The notes: generated from the letters alone by a model not told the origin. A DNA stretch of 64,000 nt from Compostibacter hankyongensis (GCF_039541075.1 NZ_BAABFN010000001.1:744001-808000), one strand, 5' to 3'. Counted from the first letter of the stretch, positions 34,032 through 43,230 are shown. Program-made: numbers and translations.

Positions 34032-34430
34032 ATGTCTTTTCATCTATACCTGCTGGATACAGCATCCAATGCGCCGGTAAACTATTTACCCATTGCATTA
34101 CAGCTGATTATAGCCGTTTTGTTCGTGGGCGCCGTAATGGCGGCCACCCACCTGCTGGGCCCCAAGCGGAAAACCGCCGATAAGCTGGAAAATTTCGAAT
34201 GCGGCATCGAGCAGCTCGGAAATGCGCGCCGGCCGGTTGCCGTCAAGTATTTTCTCACCGCCATCCTGTTTGTATTGTTCGACGTGGAAGTTATCTTCTT
34301 TTATCCCTATGCGGTAAATTTCCGCTCGCTGGGATGGGGGGGATTCACGGCCATGCTGATGTTTATCGGCTTCTTCCTGTGCGGGTTCTTTTATATCCTG
34401 AAGCGTGGCGTGCTGAAATGGCAGGACTGA
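34032..34430 (+). CDS. nuoA: NADH-quinone oxidoreductase subunit A
   Basis: Small membrane subunit of complex I, three transmembrane helices, 132 residues. The conserved loop ENFECGIEQLGNARRPVAVKYF (cysteine included, shown in part) and LFVLFDVEVIFFYPYA are present; the first helix is LQLIIAVLFVGAVMAA. It is the first gene of the operon, preceded by a consensus promoter and a GAGGAGG site. Unusually for this operon, a gap of over 210 bases with two hairpins separates it from nuoB. Confidence 0.96.
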   Translation: MSFHLYLLDTASNAPVNYLPIALQLIIAVLFVGAVMAATHLLGPKRKTADKLENFECGIEQLGNARRPVAVKYFLTAILFVLFDVEVIFFYPYAVNFRSLGWGGFTAMLMFIGFFLCGFFYILKRGVLKWQD

Positions 34431-34452
34431 CGGAGGGCAAAAACAATTGCCC

Positions 34453-34523
34453 GGTATGGCCCCGCCGGGGGAACATACCTCCTGGTAATTTGTTATTATC
34501 GGTAGAAGCCGAGCATGATAATA
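34453..34523 (+). other. Two hairpins in the nuoA-nuoB intercistronic gap
   Basis: Hairpin 1 (34453-34479): GGTATG and CATACC arms enclosing CCCC/GGGG. Hairpin 2 (34494-34523): TATTATC and GATAATA arms. The gap 34431-34648 has no gene. Confidence 0.5.
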
Positions 34524-34648
34524 GCTATTGCGTAAGGACATGTTAATATGCAAGGTTCCATCTGGCCGTTAAAAAGCGGACAACAGCAGATGACAATGTT
34601 TTATCATCCGGTCCGGCAGACGGCGGGCCGATAACTGATTAAGTGATC

Positions 34649-35212
34649 ATGGGACGTCCGGTTCGGTTCAATACAAAGATAAAAACGGTCGAAATGCCCG
34701 AGGGCTACTCGGGGCAGGGTTTTTTTGCCACTTCTTTTGATAAGGTGATCGGCATGGCGCGAAAAAATTCCATCTGGCCGCTGCCTTTTGCCACTTCCTG
34801 CTGCGGCATCGAGTTTATGGCCACCATGGGAGCGCATTACGACCTGGCCAGGTTTGGTGCGGAACGGCTGGGTTTCACCCCCCGGCAGTGCGACCTGCTG
34901 ATGGTAATGGGTACCATCGCCAAGAAGATGGGGCCCGTGCTGCGGGAAGTTTATCTGCAGATGGCCGAACCCCGATGGGTACTGGCCGTCGGCGCCTGTG
35001 CCTCAAGCGGAGGCATTTTTGACTCTTATTCCGTATTGCAGGGCATCGATCAGATCATTCCGGTGGATGTATATGTTCCCGGCTGCCCCCCCAGACCCGA
35101 AGCCATCCTGGATGGCATCATCAAGGTGCAGGAGCTGATCGGCCAGGAAAGCCTCCGCAGGAGGCATTCCGAACGGTATAAGGAATTGCTGAACAGTTAC
35201 GGCATTGCCTGA
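34649..35212 (+). CDS. nuoB: NADH-quinone oxidoreductase subunit B
   Basis: Carries the N2 4Fe-4S cluster next to the quinone site. Ligands are seen in FATSCCGIEFMA (tandem Cys pair), VGACASSGGIFDSY and VPGCPPRPEA. The ATG at 34649 is preferred over a GTG two codons upstream, giving 187 residues starting MGRPVRFNTKIKTVEMP. It contacts nuoC and nuoD products in the Q-module, which follow in order. Confidence 0.96.
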   Translation: MGRPVRFNTKIKTVEMPEGYSGQGFFATSFDKVIGMARKNSIWPLPFATSCCGIEFMATMGAHYDLARFGAERLGFTPRQCDLLMVMGTIAKKMGPVLREVYLQMAEPRWVLAVGACASSGGIFDSYSVLQGIDQIIPVDVYVPGCPPRPEAILDGIIKVQELIGQESLRRRHSERYKELLNSYGIA

Positions 35213-35290
35213 TACGGCAGACTGCAGACACAGATAAGTATTGCTCATTATTATAAAACAGCACACCGCCGCAGCAGGCGGTTCCGGGAT

Positions 35291-35791
35291 ATGGCCCTTA
35301 CCTATGACGACATACAACAACGCCTGACGGAAAAGTTCGGAGCAGAGCTGACGGATTTTGAAATGCCTTATGAGATGCTCACCTTTACAGCTCCGAAGAC
35401 GCTCAACCTGAAGGTGTTGCAGTTTTTGTACGACGACCTGAATTTCCAGTTCCTCACCGACCTGACCGGCGTGCATTATCCGGACCGGAAAGGCGCGGAG
35501 CTGGCGGTGGTATATCATCTTCATAACCTGGTAGACAATATCCGTCTCCGTATGAAGGTGTTTACCGATATCCAGGATCCGAAAGTCTATACCGCTACGG
35601 CATTGTTCGCCACCGCCAACTGGATGGAAAGGGAAACGTATGACTTTTTCGGAATAGAATTTACGGGACATCCCAACCTCACGCGTATCCTGAACGTTCC
35701 CGAGATGGACTATTTCCCCATGCGTAAGGAATATCCCCTGGAGGACCAGACCCGGATCGACAAGGATGATGAAATGTTCGGACGGGGATGA
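35291..35791 (+). CDS. nuoC: NADH-quinone oxidoreductase subunit C
   Basis: The 30-kDa-like subunit of the peripheral arm, 166 residues, separate from NuoD rather than fused as in E. coli. Conserved features are FLTDLTGVHYPD, WMERETYDFFGIEFTGHPN and the C-terminal LRxx-type MRKEYPLEDQTRIDKDDE. It bridges NuoB and NuoD; no cofactor is bound. It begins 78 bases after nuoB. Confidence 0.95.
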   Translation: MALTYDDIQQRLTEKFGAELTDFEMPYEMLTFTAPKTLNLKVLQFLYDDLNFQFLTDLTGVHYPDRKGAELAVVYHLHNLVDNIRLRMKVFTDIQDPKVYTATALFATANWMERETYDFFGIEFTGHPNLTRILNVPEMDYFPMRKEYPLEDQTRIDKDDEMFGRG

Positions 35792-35876
35792 GCGGACCGG
35801 ATCATAGTACGGATGTTTATCCCTGTTTTTCGGAACGCGGGAATTTTTATTTCCCGGCGTATTAAGTGCAGGAACC

Positions 35877-37106
35877 ATGACGGAACAACAGACCAGAGAA
35901 CGGCATATCAGGCTCCAGGAGGACTCCCTCCAGAAGGAGACGAGCACCCTCAACCTCGGACCTACCCACCCCGCCACCCACGGCGTATTCCAGAATATCC
36001 TGGAAATGGACGGAGAGCGGGTGATGAGCGCGGAATCCACGGTAGGATATATCCACCGCGCCTTTGAGAAAATTGCCGAACGCCGGCCCTTTTATCAGGT
36101 TACCCCCCTTACCGACCGGCTGAACTACTGTTCATCCCCTATCAACAATATGGGATGGCATCTTACGGTAGAAAAGCTACTTGGCGTGAAAACGCCCAAG
36201 CGGGTGGACTATATGCGGGTGATCATCATGGAGCTGGCGCGCATTGCCGATCACCTGATCTGTAATTCTGTAGTGGGCGTAGACTCCGGCGCTTTTTCCG
36301 GTTTTCTCTACGTCATGCAGTACCGGGAGCTGATCTATGAGATCTATGAAGAGATATGCGGTTCCCGCCTGACCACCAATATCGGCCGGGTCGGCGGGTT
36401 TGAACGTAACTTTAACGATACCGTATTCCGGAAGCTGGATAAGTTTCTCGACGAATATCCTGCAGTGCTGAAAGAGTTTGAAAACCTCTTCAACCGTAAC
36501 CGGATCTTTATCGACCGCACCGTGGGCGTGGGCGCCATCAGTGCCGAACGGGCGCTCAACTACGGATTTACCGGTCCTAACCTGCGTGCCGCCGGCGTGG
36601 ATTACGACGTACGGGTGGCCAGTCCGTATTCATCTTATCAGGATTTTGACTTCCAGGTACCGGTAGGCAGCACGGGCGACAGCTACGACCGTTTTCTGGT
36701 ACGAAACGAAGAGATGTGGCAGAGCATGGATATTATACGGCAGGCCCTCCGGAAAATGGAGAGCGAGCCTGCGGATGTTTACCATGCCGACGCGCCTGAA
36801 TACTATCTGCCGCCTAAAGCCGACGTATATACGAAGATGGAGGCGCTCATCTGGCATTTCAAGATCATCATGGGTGAGGTGGACGCTCCGCCCGGCGAGG
36901 TATATCATTCGGTGGAAGGCGCCAACGGAGAGCTGGGCTTTTACCTGATCAGCGACGGCGGACGCAGCGCGTACCGGCTGCATTTCCGCAGACCCTGCTT
37001 TATCTATTACCAGGCGTATCCCGAGCTGATCCAGGGCGGATTGCTGAGCGATGCGATCATCTGCATGAGCAGCCTGAACCTCATTGCGGGAGAGCTGGAC
37101 GCGTAA
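35877..37106 (+). CDS. nuoD: NADH-quinone oxidoreductase subunit D
   Basis: The 49-kDa-type subunit that, with NuoB, forms the quinone-reduction site. Its 409 residues include NLGPTHPATHGVFQNILEMD, the quinone-site region IGYIHRA-like segment VGYIHRAFEKIAE, DHLICNSVVGVD, and the C-terminal LIAGELDA. Lacks the hydrogenase nickel cysteines, as expected. The start gives a short charged leader (MTEQQTRERHIRLQED). Confidence 0.96.
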   Translation: MTEQQTRERHIRLQEDSLQKETSTLNLGPTHPATHGVFQNILEMDGERVMSAESTVGYIHRAFEKIAERRPFYQVTPLTDRLNYCSSPINNMGWHLTVEKLLGVKTPKRVDYMRVIIMELARIADHLICNSVVGVDSGAFSGFLYVMQYRELIYEIYEEICGSRLTTNIGRVGGFERNFNDTVFRKLDKFLDEYPAVLKEFENLFNRNRIFIDRTVGVGAISAERALNYGFTGPNLRAAGVDYDVRVASPYSSYQDFDFQVPVGSTGDSYDRFLVRNEEMWQSMDIIRQALRKMESEPADVYHADAPEYYLPPKADVYTKMEALIWHFKIIMGEVDAPPGEVYHSVEGANGELGFYLISDGGRSAYRLHFRRPCFIYYQAYPELIQGGLLSDAIICMSSLNLIAGELDA

Positions 37107-37198
37107 GAATGGGTGTGTACGGAAGACCGGAAACAGAAAATCAGATAACCGGCCGCCGGTATCAGGAGCACCGTTAACCAATATAGGAATAAACTGAA

Positions 37199-37696
37199 AT
37201 GGAATTTTCACCCGAAAGGCTGAGCAAGGCAAAGGAGATCATTGCCCGTTATCCGGAAGGCAGGCAGAAAAGCGCCGTCATCCCCCTGTTGCACCTGGCG
37301 CAGGAGGAGAACAACGGATGGCTCAATGTGGAATGGATGGATTATGTCGCGGGCCTGCTGCAGCTCCGGAATATAGAGGTCTATGAAGTAGCTACCTTCT
37401 ACAGCATGTTCAACCTGAAGCCGGTGGGCAGATATGTCTTTGAAGTGTGCCAGACCGGCCCCTGTATGCTGAACGGCTCTGATAATATCATCGCTTATAT
37501 CAAAAAGCGTTTGTCCATCGGCGTGGGAGAAACCACTCCGGACGGTTTATTTACCCTGAAAACGGTGGAATGTCTCGGCGCCTGCGGATATGCCCCCATG
37601 ATGCAGCTGGGAAAGCATTTCAGGGAGCATCTTACTCCGGAGCGGGTGGATGCGATTATTGAAGAATGCCGGAAAAATGCCGGCGTGCTGAATTAA
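37199..37696 (+). CDS. nuoE: NADH-quinone oxidoreductase subunit E
   Basis: The 24-kDa subunit with the N1a 2Fe-2S cluster. Its 165 residues show the four cysteines in CQTGPCML and CLGACGYAPMMQ, and the helical start SPERLSKAKEIIARYPEGRQ. It pairs with NuoF in the NADH-oxidising module. The downstream lipoprotein gene starts only 4 bases after its stop, so they are surely on one transcript. Confidence 0.96.
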   Translation: MEFSPERLSKAKEIIARYPEGRQKSAVIPLLHLAQEENNGWLNVEWMDYVAGLLQLRNIEVYEVATFYSMFNLKPVGRYVFEVCQTGPCMLNGSDNIIAYIKKRLSIGVGETTPDGLFTLKTVECLGACGYAPMMQLGKHFREHLTPERVDAIIEECRKNAGVLN

Positions 37697-37700
37697 AACT

Positions 37701-38186
37701 ATGATGCGGACAGCCTTTTTATGGATAATACCGGTGATGCTGACGACGGCCTGCAGCCATAGCGATACGGGCGGCGACCAGGCGGCAGCTGATTCGGTAA
37801 AGCTGGATGCAGATAGTCTGATATCCGCAGCAGTAGGGGAGGCCGCCGATGATTTTGACAGCTACAGCGGGGTGCTGCCCTGCGCAGACTGCGACGGGGT
37901 GGAAACCACGGTAAACCTGTACCCGGATGCTACCTATGAAGTGCATATCCTCTATTACGGAAGAGCTTCCAAGGGGCCGGGCAGCAACGAGTTTTCGGAA
38001 AAAGGCAGCTGGACCCGCTCCGGCGATACGATCGTGCTGAAGGGATTAAAAAACGCGCCCGGGAAATACCTCTTGTCGGATTCTTCCCTGATCCAGCTGG
38101 ATCAGGCGGGTCGGAAAGTGGAAGGTCCCCTGGCCGGAAAATATGTATTGAAGCAGATATTCAGTACTCCGGTACAACAGCCGTAA
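37701..38186 (+). CDS. NlpE-like lipoprotein inside the nuo operon
   Basis: A 161-residue putative lipoprotein: signal MMRTAFLWIIPVMLTTAC with candidate lipidated cysteine at residue 18 (lipobox slightly off consensus, TTAC). The mature part begins with an acidic, Ala-rich linker and contains the NlpE N-terminal motif YSGVLPCADCDGVETTVNLY, with the CxxC pair, then a small beta-barrel. NlpE senses envelope/copper stress and faulty lipoprotein sorting in E. coli. Its position, 4 bases after nuoE and 45 before nuoF, is striking because it is not a complex I subunit. Role there is unknown. Confidence 0.87.
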   Translation: MMRTAFLWIIPVMLTTACSHSDTGGDQAAADSVKLDADSLISAAVGEAADDFDSYSGVLPCADCDGVETTVNLYPDATYEVHILYYGRASKGPGSNEFSEKGSWTRSGDTIVLKGLKNAPGKYLLSDSSLIQLDQAGRKVEGPLAGKYVLKQIFSTPVQQP

Positions 38187-38231
38187 ACGCCTGTGCCGGC
38201 ACTCATTTAAAACCCTGTAAAGGGCAGACTT

Positions 38232-39584
38232 ATGGGCAGAAAATTATTATTGGATAAAGCGCATATCGAAGGCATCCGGTATTACGATACCTACCGGCAG
38301 CACGGCGGCTATGCGGCGGCGGAGAAGGCGCTGAAGCTGGCGCCCGGGGACGTGGTGGAAGAAGTAAAAAAGAGCGGCCTGCGCGGACGCGGGGGAGCCG
38401 GCTTTCCGACGGGAATGAAGTGGAGCTTTCTGGCCAAGCCGGAAGGTGTGCCCCGCTACCTGGTCTGCAATGCCGATGAATCCGAGCCGGGTACCTTCAA
38501 GGACCGCTACCTGATGGAGTTTATCCCCCACCTGCTCATCGAGGGGCTGTTGATCTCCAGCTACGCGCTGGGATCGAACCGTACTTATATCTATATCCGC
38601 GGCGAATATGCCTGGATACCCGATATCCTGGAACAGGCCATCGGAGAGGCCCGGCAGCACGGCTGGCTTGGGAAGAATATCCAGGGCACCGGTTTTGATC
38701 TTGAAATATATGTTCACCGCGGGGCAGGCGCCTATATCTGCGGTGAGGAAACCGCGCTGATCGAATCACTGGAAGGCAAACGGGGGAATCCCCGCATCAA
38801 GCCTCCTTTCCCGGCGGTAAAGGGCGTATGGGACTGTCCCACGGTGGTCAACAATGTGGAAACGCTGGCCGCGGTGGTGCCCATCATCAACATCGGCGGG
38901 GAGGAATATGCCAAGATCGGTACGGGCAAGTCCGCCGGTACCAAGCTGATCTCCGCCTGCGGAAATATCAACAAGCCGGGGGTATATGAGATCGAAATGA
39001 ACCTGACGGTAGAGGAGTTTATCTTCTCCGACGAATACTGCGGAGGTATAGCGGGAGGCAAGAAGCTGAAAGCCTGTATTCCCGGCGGCTCTTCGGTCCC
39101 CATCCTGCCGGCCAACCTCCTGCTGAAGACCGCAAAGGGAGAACCGCGTCTGATGACCTACGAGAGCCTGGGCGACGGCGGCTTTGTCACCGGCTCGGCC
39201 ATGGGGTCGGGCGGGTTTATCGTATTTGACGAAGACCAGTGCGTGGTCCGCCATACCCTCACGCTGGCGCGTTTTTATCATCACGAAAGCTGCGGTCAGT
39301 GCAGCCCCTGCCGGGAAGGAACGGGATGGATGGAAAAAGTGCTGCACAACATTGAATACGGCAAGGGCAAGATGAGCGATATTGATCTGCTCTGGGATAT
39401 CCAGCAAAAGATCGACGGCCGCACCATATGCCCGCTGGGGGATGCCGCTGCATGGCCGGTCGCTGCTGCGATCCGCCATTTCCGGGATGAGTTTGAATGG
39501 CATATCCTGCATCCCGAAGAAGCGCAGCAGCGCAACTACGGACTGGCCCATTATGCCGATCCGCTGGAGGTAACCGCCTCCTGA
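38232..39584 (+). CDS. nuoF: NADH-quinone oxidoreductase subunit F
   Basis: The 51-kDa subunit that oxidises NADH with FMN and holds cluster N3. The 450 residues include GLRGRGGAGFPTGMKWSF (NADH/FMN site), NADESEPGTFKDRYLME, GAGAYICGEETALIESLEG and the cluster ligands ESCGQCSPCREGTGWM plus the later cysteine in TICPLGDAAAWP. Length and motifs are complete. Confidence 0.97.
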   Translation: MGRKLLLDKAHIEGIRYYDTYRQHGGYAAAEKALKLAPGDVVEEVKKSGLRGRGGAGFPTGMKWSFLAKPEGVPRYLVCNADESEPGTFKDRYLMEFIPHLLIEGLLISSYALGSNRTYIYIRGEYAWIPDILEQAIGEARQHGWLGKNIQGTGFDLEIYVHRGAGAYICGEETALIESLEGKRGNPRIKPPFPAVKGVWDCPTVVNNVETLAAVVPIINIGGEEYAKIGTGKSAGTKLISACGNINKPGVYEIEMNLTVEEFIFSDEYCGGIAGGKKLKACIPGGSSVPILPANLLLKTAKGEPRLMTYESLGDGGFVTGSAMGSGGFIVFDEDQCVVRHTLTLARFYHHESCGQCSPCREGTGWMEKVLHNIEYGKGKMSDIDLLWDIQQKIDGRTICPLGDAAAWPVAAAIRHFRDEFEWHILHPEEAQQRNYGLAHYADPLEVTAS

Positions 39585-39653
39585 GCAGCCTGCCGTCGGG
39601 AGCCAAAGGCTTTGCCGACGGACAGAACCATTGGCGAAAAAACAAGCTGAGCA

Positions 39654-40781
39654 ATGAGCGAAGAACAGAAATTTAAAGTCACCATAGACGACATCACCAT
39701 CGAGGTGGCGCCGGGCACTACCGTGCTGCAGGCCGCGCGTATGATCGGCGGCGATGTGGTTCCCCCCGCCATGTGCTATTATTCCAAGCTGGAAGGCAGC
39801 GGCGGAAAATGCCGCACCTGCCTGGTGGAAGTGGCGCAGGGCTCCGCCAAGGATCCCCGCCCCATGCCCAAGCTGCAGGCCAGCTGCCGTACCACGGTAA
39901 TGGACGGCATGGTGGTAAAAAACATCACGAGCGAAAAGGTGCTGGAAGCCCGTAAGGGAGTCGTGGAGTTCCTGCTGATCAACCACCCGCTGGATTGCCC
40001 CGTCTGCGATCAGGCCGGGGAATGCGATCTGCAGAACCTTTCCTATGAGCACGGTGCCGATGCTACCCGCTATGAATTCGGCAGGCGTACCTTCCCGGTG
40101 ATCGACATCGGGGATAAGGTAAAGCTGCACATGAACCGCTGTATCCTCTGCTACCGCTGCGTATATGTTGCCCAGCAGCTGACAGACGGAAGGGTGCACG
40201 GCATTCTCGGACGGGGCGATCATTCGGAGATCAGCACCTACATCCACCAGGCAATTGACAACGATTTCAGCGGAAACGTCATCGATGTCTGTCCGGTAGG
40301 AGCGCTTACCGACAAAACATTCCGGTTCAAGAACCGCGTCTGGTTCCTGAAGCCTATGGATGCGCACCGCGATTGTCCGAAATGTTCCGGTAAGACGGTG
40401 CTCTGGATGCGCGGCGACGAGATATTCCGCGTTACGGCGCGCAAAGACCAGTACGGAGAAGTGGAGTCGTTTATCTGCAATGAATGCCGCTATGATAAAA
40501 AAGAGGCAAAGGATTGGGTGATCGAGGGGCCGCGGCACATCAATCGCGACAGCGTGATTTCGCAGGGTCACTACGAAAAGACGGTGATGCCCCGCGAGAC
40601 CGTTTCCCGCGTGATGAAAGGGCGTAAGCCAAAGCTGCTGATGGATATTCACAGCGTCAGCGCGGTGAACCGGCCCGATATTGAGCTGTCTGCCATTCCC
40701 GGCCCGGCCAGCTCGGACGTGTTCAACCAGGGACCCCGGCAGCTGGAGAAAGGCGGAAAGCCGGAAGAAGAAAGCAAGTGA
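39654..40781 (+). CDS. nuoG: Short NuoG-type iron-sulfur subunit
   Basis: The 2Fe-2S/4Fe-4S subunit of the NADH module. The 375 residues hold a ferredoxin domain (CYYSKLEGSGGKCRTCLVEV, SCRTTVMDG), the His-Cys3 N5 site (NHPLDCPVCDQAGECDLQNL), and N4-type ligands (NRCILCYRCVY, DVCPVGALT). After about residue 240 there is only a fragment resembling the molybdopterin-type Fe4S4 domain (DCPKCSGKTVLWMRGDE, FICNECRYDK), and the roughly 300-500-residue remainder found in most NuoG proteins is absent. The C-terminus is charged and ends cleanly, so this is a shortened form and not a frameshift. Confidence 0.93.
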   Translation: MSEEQKFKVTIDDITIEVAPGTTVLQAARMIGGDVVPPAMCYYSKLEGSGGKCRTCLVEVAQGSAKDPRPMPKLQASCRTTVMDGMVVKNITSEKVLEARKGVVEFLLINHPLDCPVCDQAGECDLQNLSYEHGADATRYEFGRRTFPVIDIGDKVKLHMNRCILCYRCVYVAQQLTDGRVHGILGRGDHSEISTYIHQAIDNDFSGNVIDVCPVGALTDKTFRFKNRVWFLKPMDAHRDCPKCSGKTVLWMRGDEIFRVTARKDQYGEVESFICNECRYDKKEAKDWVIEGPRHINRDSVISQGHYEKTVMPRETVSRVMKGRKPKLLMDIHSVSAVNRPDIELSAIPGPASSDVFNQGPRQLEKGGKPEEESK

Positions 40782-40813
40782 CTTATCGCAATACCAGGTT
40801 ATAGCCAAAGCAT

Positions 40814-41854
40814 ATGCTGTTACAGATCGAAACATTTTTGCTGGTTGAGAAACTGATACTGATCGCCGTTATCCTCGGCATATCGCTGTTTATAGCGATG
40901 TACTCCACCTATGCCGAAAGAAAAGTGGCCGGCTTTATACAGGACCGGCGTGGTCCGAACCGGGCAGGACCTTTTGGTATCCTGCAGCCCCTGGCCGACG
41001 GGGGAAAGCTGTTCTTTAAGGAAGAGATCATCCCTGCCAACTCCAACCGCTTTCTCTTTGTGCTGGGACCTTCCATTGCCATGCTCACCGCCTGTATGAC
41101 CAGCGCGGTCATCCCCTGGGGCGACAGCCTGACCATCGCCGGGCATACCATCCCCCTGCAGGTGGCCGATGTGAATATAGGCGTGCTGTTTATCTTTGGC
41201 GTGGTCAGTCTCGGCGTTTACGGCATCATGATCGGCGCCTGGGCTTCCAATAATAAGTTTTCATTGCTGGGCGCCATACGGGCGGCCTCCCAGATCATCT
41301 CCTATGAGCTGGCCATGGGGCTTTCGCTGATCGCCCTGCTGATGCTTTCCGGATCGCTCAGCCTGCGCGATATCGTGGAGCAGCAACGCCAGGGAGTATG
41401 GTATGTGGTGTATCAACCCCTTGGTTTTCTCATCTTCCTGGTATGCGCCTTTGCGGAATGCAACCGTACCCCTTTTGACCTGGCGGAATGCGAGTCGGAG
41501 CTGGTGGGCGGTTTTCATACCGAATACTCCTCCATGAAGCTGGGCTTTTATCTTTTTTCCGAATATATCAACATGTTCATCAGCTCGGCGGTGATGGCCA
41601 CCCTCTATTTTGGCGGCTACAGCTTTCCGGGCATGGACAGCCTGCATGTGTCTCCCAACCTGCTGGGTATACTGGGGATCGTGGCCTTGTTTATAAAAAT
41701 CGTACTGTTCCTGTTTTTCTTTATGTGGGTGAGATGGACCATACCCCGGTTCCGCTACGACCAGCTGATGAACCTCGGCTGGAAGGTGCTGATACCGCTG
41801 GCGCTGGTGAACCTGCTGATCACGGGAGGAATAGTGCTTTATCTGCAACAGTAA
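40814..41854 (+). CDS. nuoH: NADH-quinone oxidoreductase subunit H
   Basis: Membrane subunit joining the Q-module to the proton-pumping arm, 346 residues, about eight helices. Signatures are YAERKVAGFIQDRRGPNRAG, LADGGKLFFKEEIIP and FAECNRTPFDLAECESELVG. These match the family without gaps. It is 32 bases downstream of nuoG. Confidence 0.97.
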   Translation: MLLQIETFLLVEKLILIAVILGISLFIAMYSTYAERKVAGFIQDRRGPNRAGPFGILQPLADGGKLFFKEEIIPANSNRFLFVLGPSIAMLTACMTSAVIPWGDSLTIAGHTIPLQVADVNIGVLFIFGVVSLGVYGIMIGAWASNNKFSLLGAIRAASQIISYELAMGLSLIALLMLSGSLSLRDIVEQQRQGVWYVVYQPLGFLIFLVCAFAECNRTPFDLAECESELVGGFHTEYSSMKLGFYLFSEYINMFISSAVMATLYFGGYSFPGMDSLHVSPNLLGILGIVALFIKIVLFLFFFMWVRWTIPRFRYDQLMNLGWKVLIPLALVNLLITGGIVLYLQQ

Positions 41855-41895
41855 AAATAATTCCCGCAAAGGGAAATAATAGAAAGGAGTCAGCT

Positions 41896-42405
41896 ATGCA
41901 AGCATTGACAAACCGGGCGAAAGCAGTGAACCGCCGTCCCATGACCTTTTGGGAGCGGCTGTATCTGCCTGCTATTGTCCGCGGCCTGGGGATCACGTTA
42001 AAACACTTCTTTAAAAAGAAGGCTACCGTCAATTACCCCGAGCAAAAACGTCCCTTCAGTCCGGTATTCCGCGGCCTGCACATCCTGAACCGGGACGAGG
42101 AAGGACGTGAGCGCTGCACGGCCTGCGGATTGTGCGCAGTTGCCTGTCCCGCGGAGGCCATTACCATGGAAGCCGCCGAGCGGCAACCCGGAGAAGAGCA
42201 TCTGTACCGGGAAGAAAAGTATGCCGCCAGATATGAGATCAATATGCTGCGCTGCATCTTTTGCGGTTTTTGCGAAGAGGCCTGCCCCAAGGATGCCATC
42301 TACCTCACCGAAACCTTTGCCCCCTCCAATTATAAACGTAAGGGATTTATTTACGGAAAAGACGACCTGCTGATCCCCTTCCCCGAAAAAGCACCCGAAG
42401 CATGA
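41896..42405 (+). CDS. nuoI: NADH-quinone oxidoreductase subunit I
   Basis: Peripheral ferredoxin-like subunit with two 4Fe-4S clusters (N6a, N6b): CTACGLCAVACP and CIFCGFCEEACP. The start at 41896 is set by a good ribosome-binding site (AAAGGAG at 41883-41889) and gives 169 residues; the longer open frame upstream overlaps nuoH and is not real. It overlaps nuoJ by four bases (ATGA). Confidence 0.96.
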   Translation: MQALTNRAKAVNRRPMTFWERLYLPAIVRGLGITLKHFFKKKATVNYPEQKRPFSPVFRGLHILNRDEEGRERCTACGLCAVACPAEAITMEAAERQPGEEHLYREEKYAARYEINMLRCIFCGFCEEACPKDAIYLTETFAPSNYKRKGFIYGKDDLLIPFPEKAPEA

Positions 42406-42896
42406 GCATACAGGAGATTTTATTCTGGGTTCTGACCGTTATCGCGCTGTGTTCCGCGATCAGCGTGGTGGCGGCAAAAAACCCGGTGTACAGCGTGTTG
42501 TCGCTGATCGTTACCTTCTTTGCCATCGCCGGGCATTATGTTCTGCTGAACGCGCAGTTCCTGGCCGTGGTGCATATCATTGTTTATGCCGGGGCCATCA
42601 TGGTGCTGTTTCTTTTTGTGATCATGCTGATGAACCTGAATGCCGAGATAGAACCCCAGAAGCGCAGCCTGGTCAAGTTTGCCGGCGCCATTTCGGGGGG
42701 GCTGCTGCTGGTAGTGCTGGTGGCGGCGCTGAAGCAATCGGCCAGCACCGCGGTGCTGCAGGGGCATTCGGATATCGGTCTGATACAGAACCTCGGCCGG
42801 TCGCTGTTCAGCGATTTTGTGGTTCCCTTTGAAGTAAGCAGTATTTTATTCCTGAGCGCCATGATCGGCGCCATCGTAATCGGGAAAAAGCAATAA
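42402..42896 (+). CDS. nuoJ: NADH-quinone oxidoreductase subunit J
   Basis: Integral membrane subunit with about five helices, 164 residues. The segment LNAQFLAVVHIIVYAGAIMV includes the glycine/pi-bulge region conserved in NuoJ. The start overlaps the nuoI stop, implying coupled translation. Confidence 0.95.
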   Translation: MSIQEILFWVLTVIALCSAISVVAAKNPVYSVLSLIVTFFAIAGHYVLLNAQFLAVVHIIVYAGAIMVLFLFVIMLMNLNAEIEPQKRSLVKFAGAISGGLLLVVLVAALKQSASTAVLQGHSDIGLIQNLGRSLFSDFVVPFEVSSILFLSAMIGAIVIGKKQ

Positions 42897-42906
42897 ACAA
42901 GATTAT

Positions 42907-43206
42907 ATGCCGGTACAATATTACATCTGGTTGGCAGTGGCTTTGTTCTGCATCGGGGTGACGGGCGTGCTGATGCGCCGGAATGCCATTATTATCTTTA
43001 TGTGCATAGAGCTGATGCTGAACGCGGTGAACCTTCTGCTGGTGGCTTTTTCGAAGCTGCATCACGATGCTGCCGCACAGCTGTTCGTTTTTTTCATCAT
43101 GGTGGTGGCTGCTGCGGAAGTGTCTGTAGGCCTGGCCATTATTGTGATGACTTACCGCCATACGCATGCGGTGGATATCAATATCCTGAACCGGTTGAAA
43201 CACTAA
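42907..43206 (+). CDS. nuoK: NADH-quinone oxidoreductase subunit K
   Basis: A 99-residue, three-helix membrane subunit related to MrpC. The two conserved membrane glutamates are in CIELMLNAVNLLLVA and AAAEVSVGLAIIV. It starts 10 bases after nuoJ. Confidence 0.96.
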   Translation: MPVQYYIWLAVALFCIGVTGVLMRRNAIIIFMCIELMLNAVNLLLVAFSKLHHDAAAQLFVFFIMVVAAAEVSVGLAIIVMTYRHTHAVDINILNRLKH

Positions 43207-43230
43207 AAAAAGAAACATAGCACTATAATT

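Noticed and set aside
41488..41895. N-terminal extension of nuoI
   Set aside because: Overlaps nuoH in another frame; ribosome-binding site and family alignment support the start at 41896.
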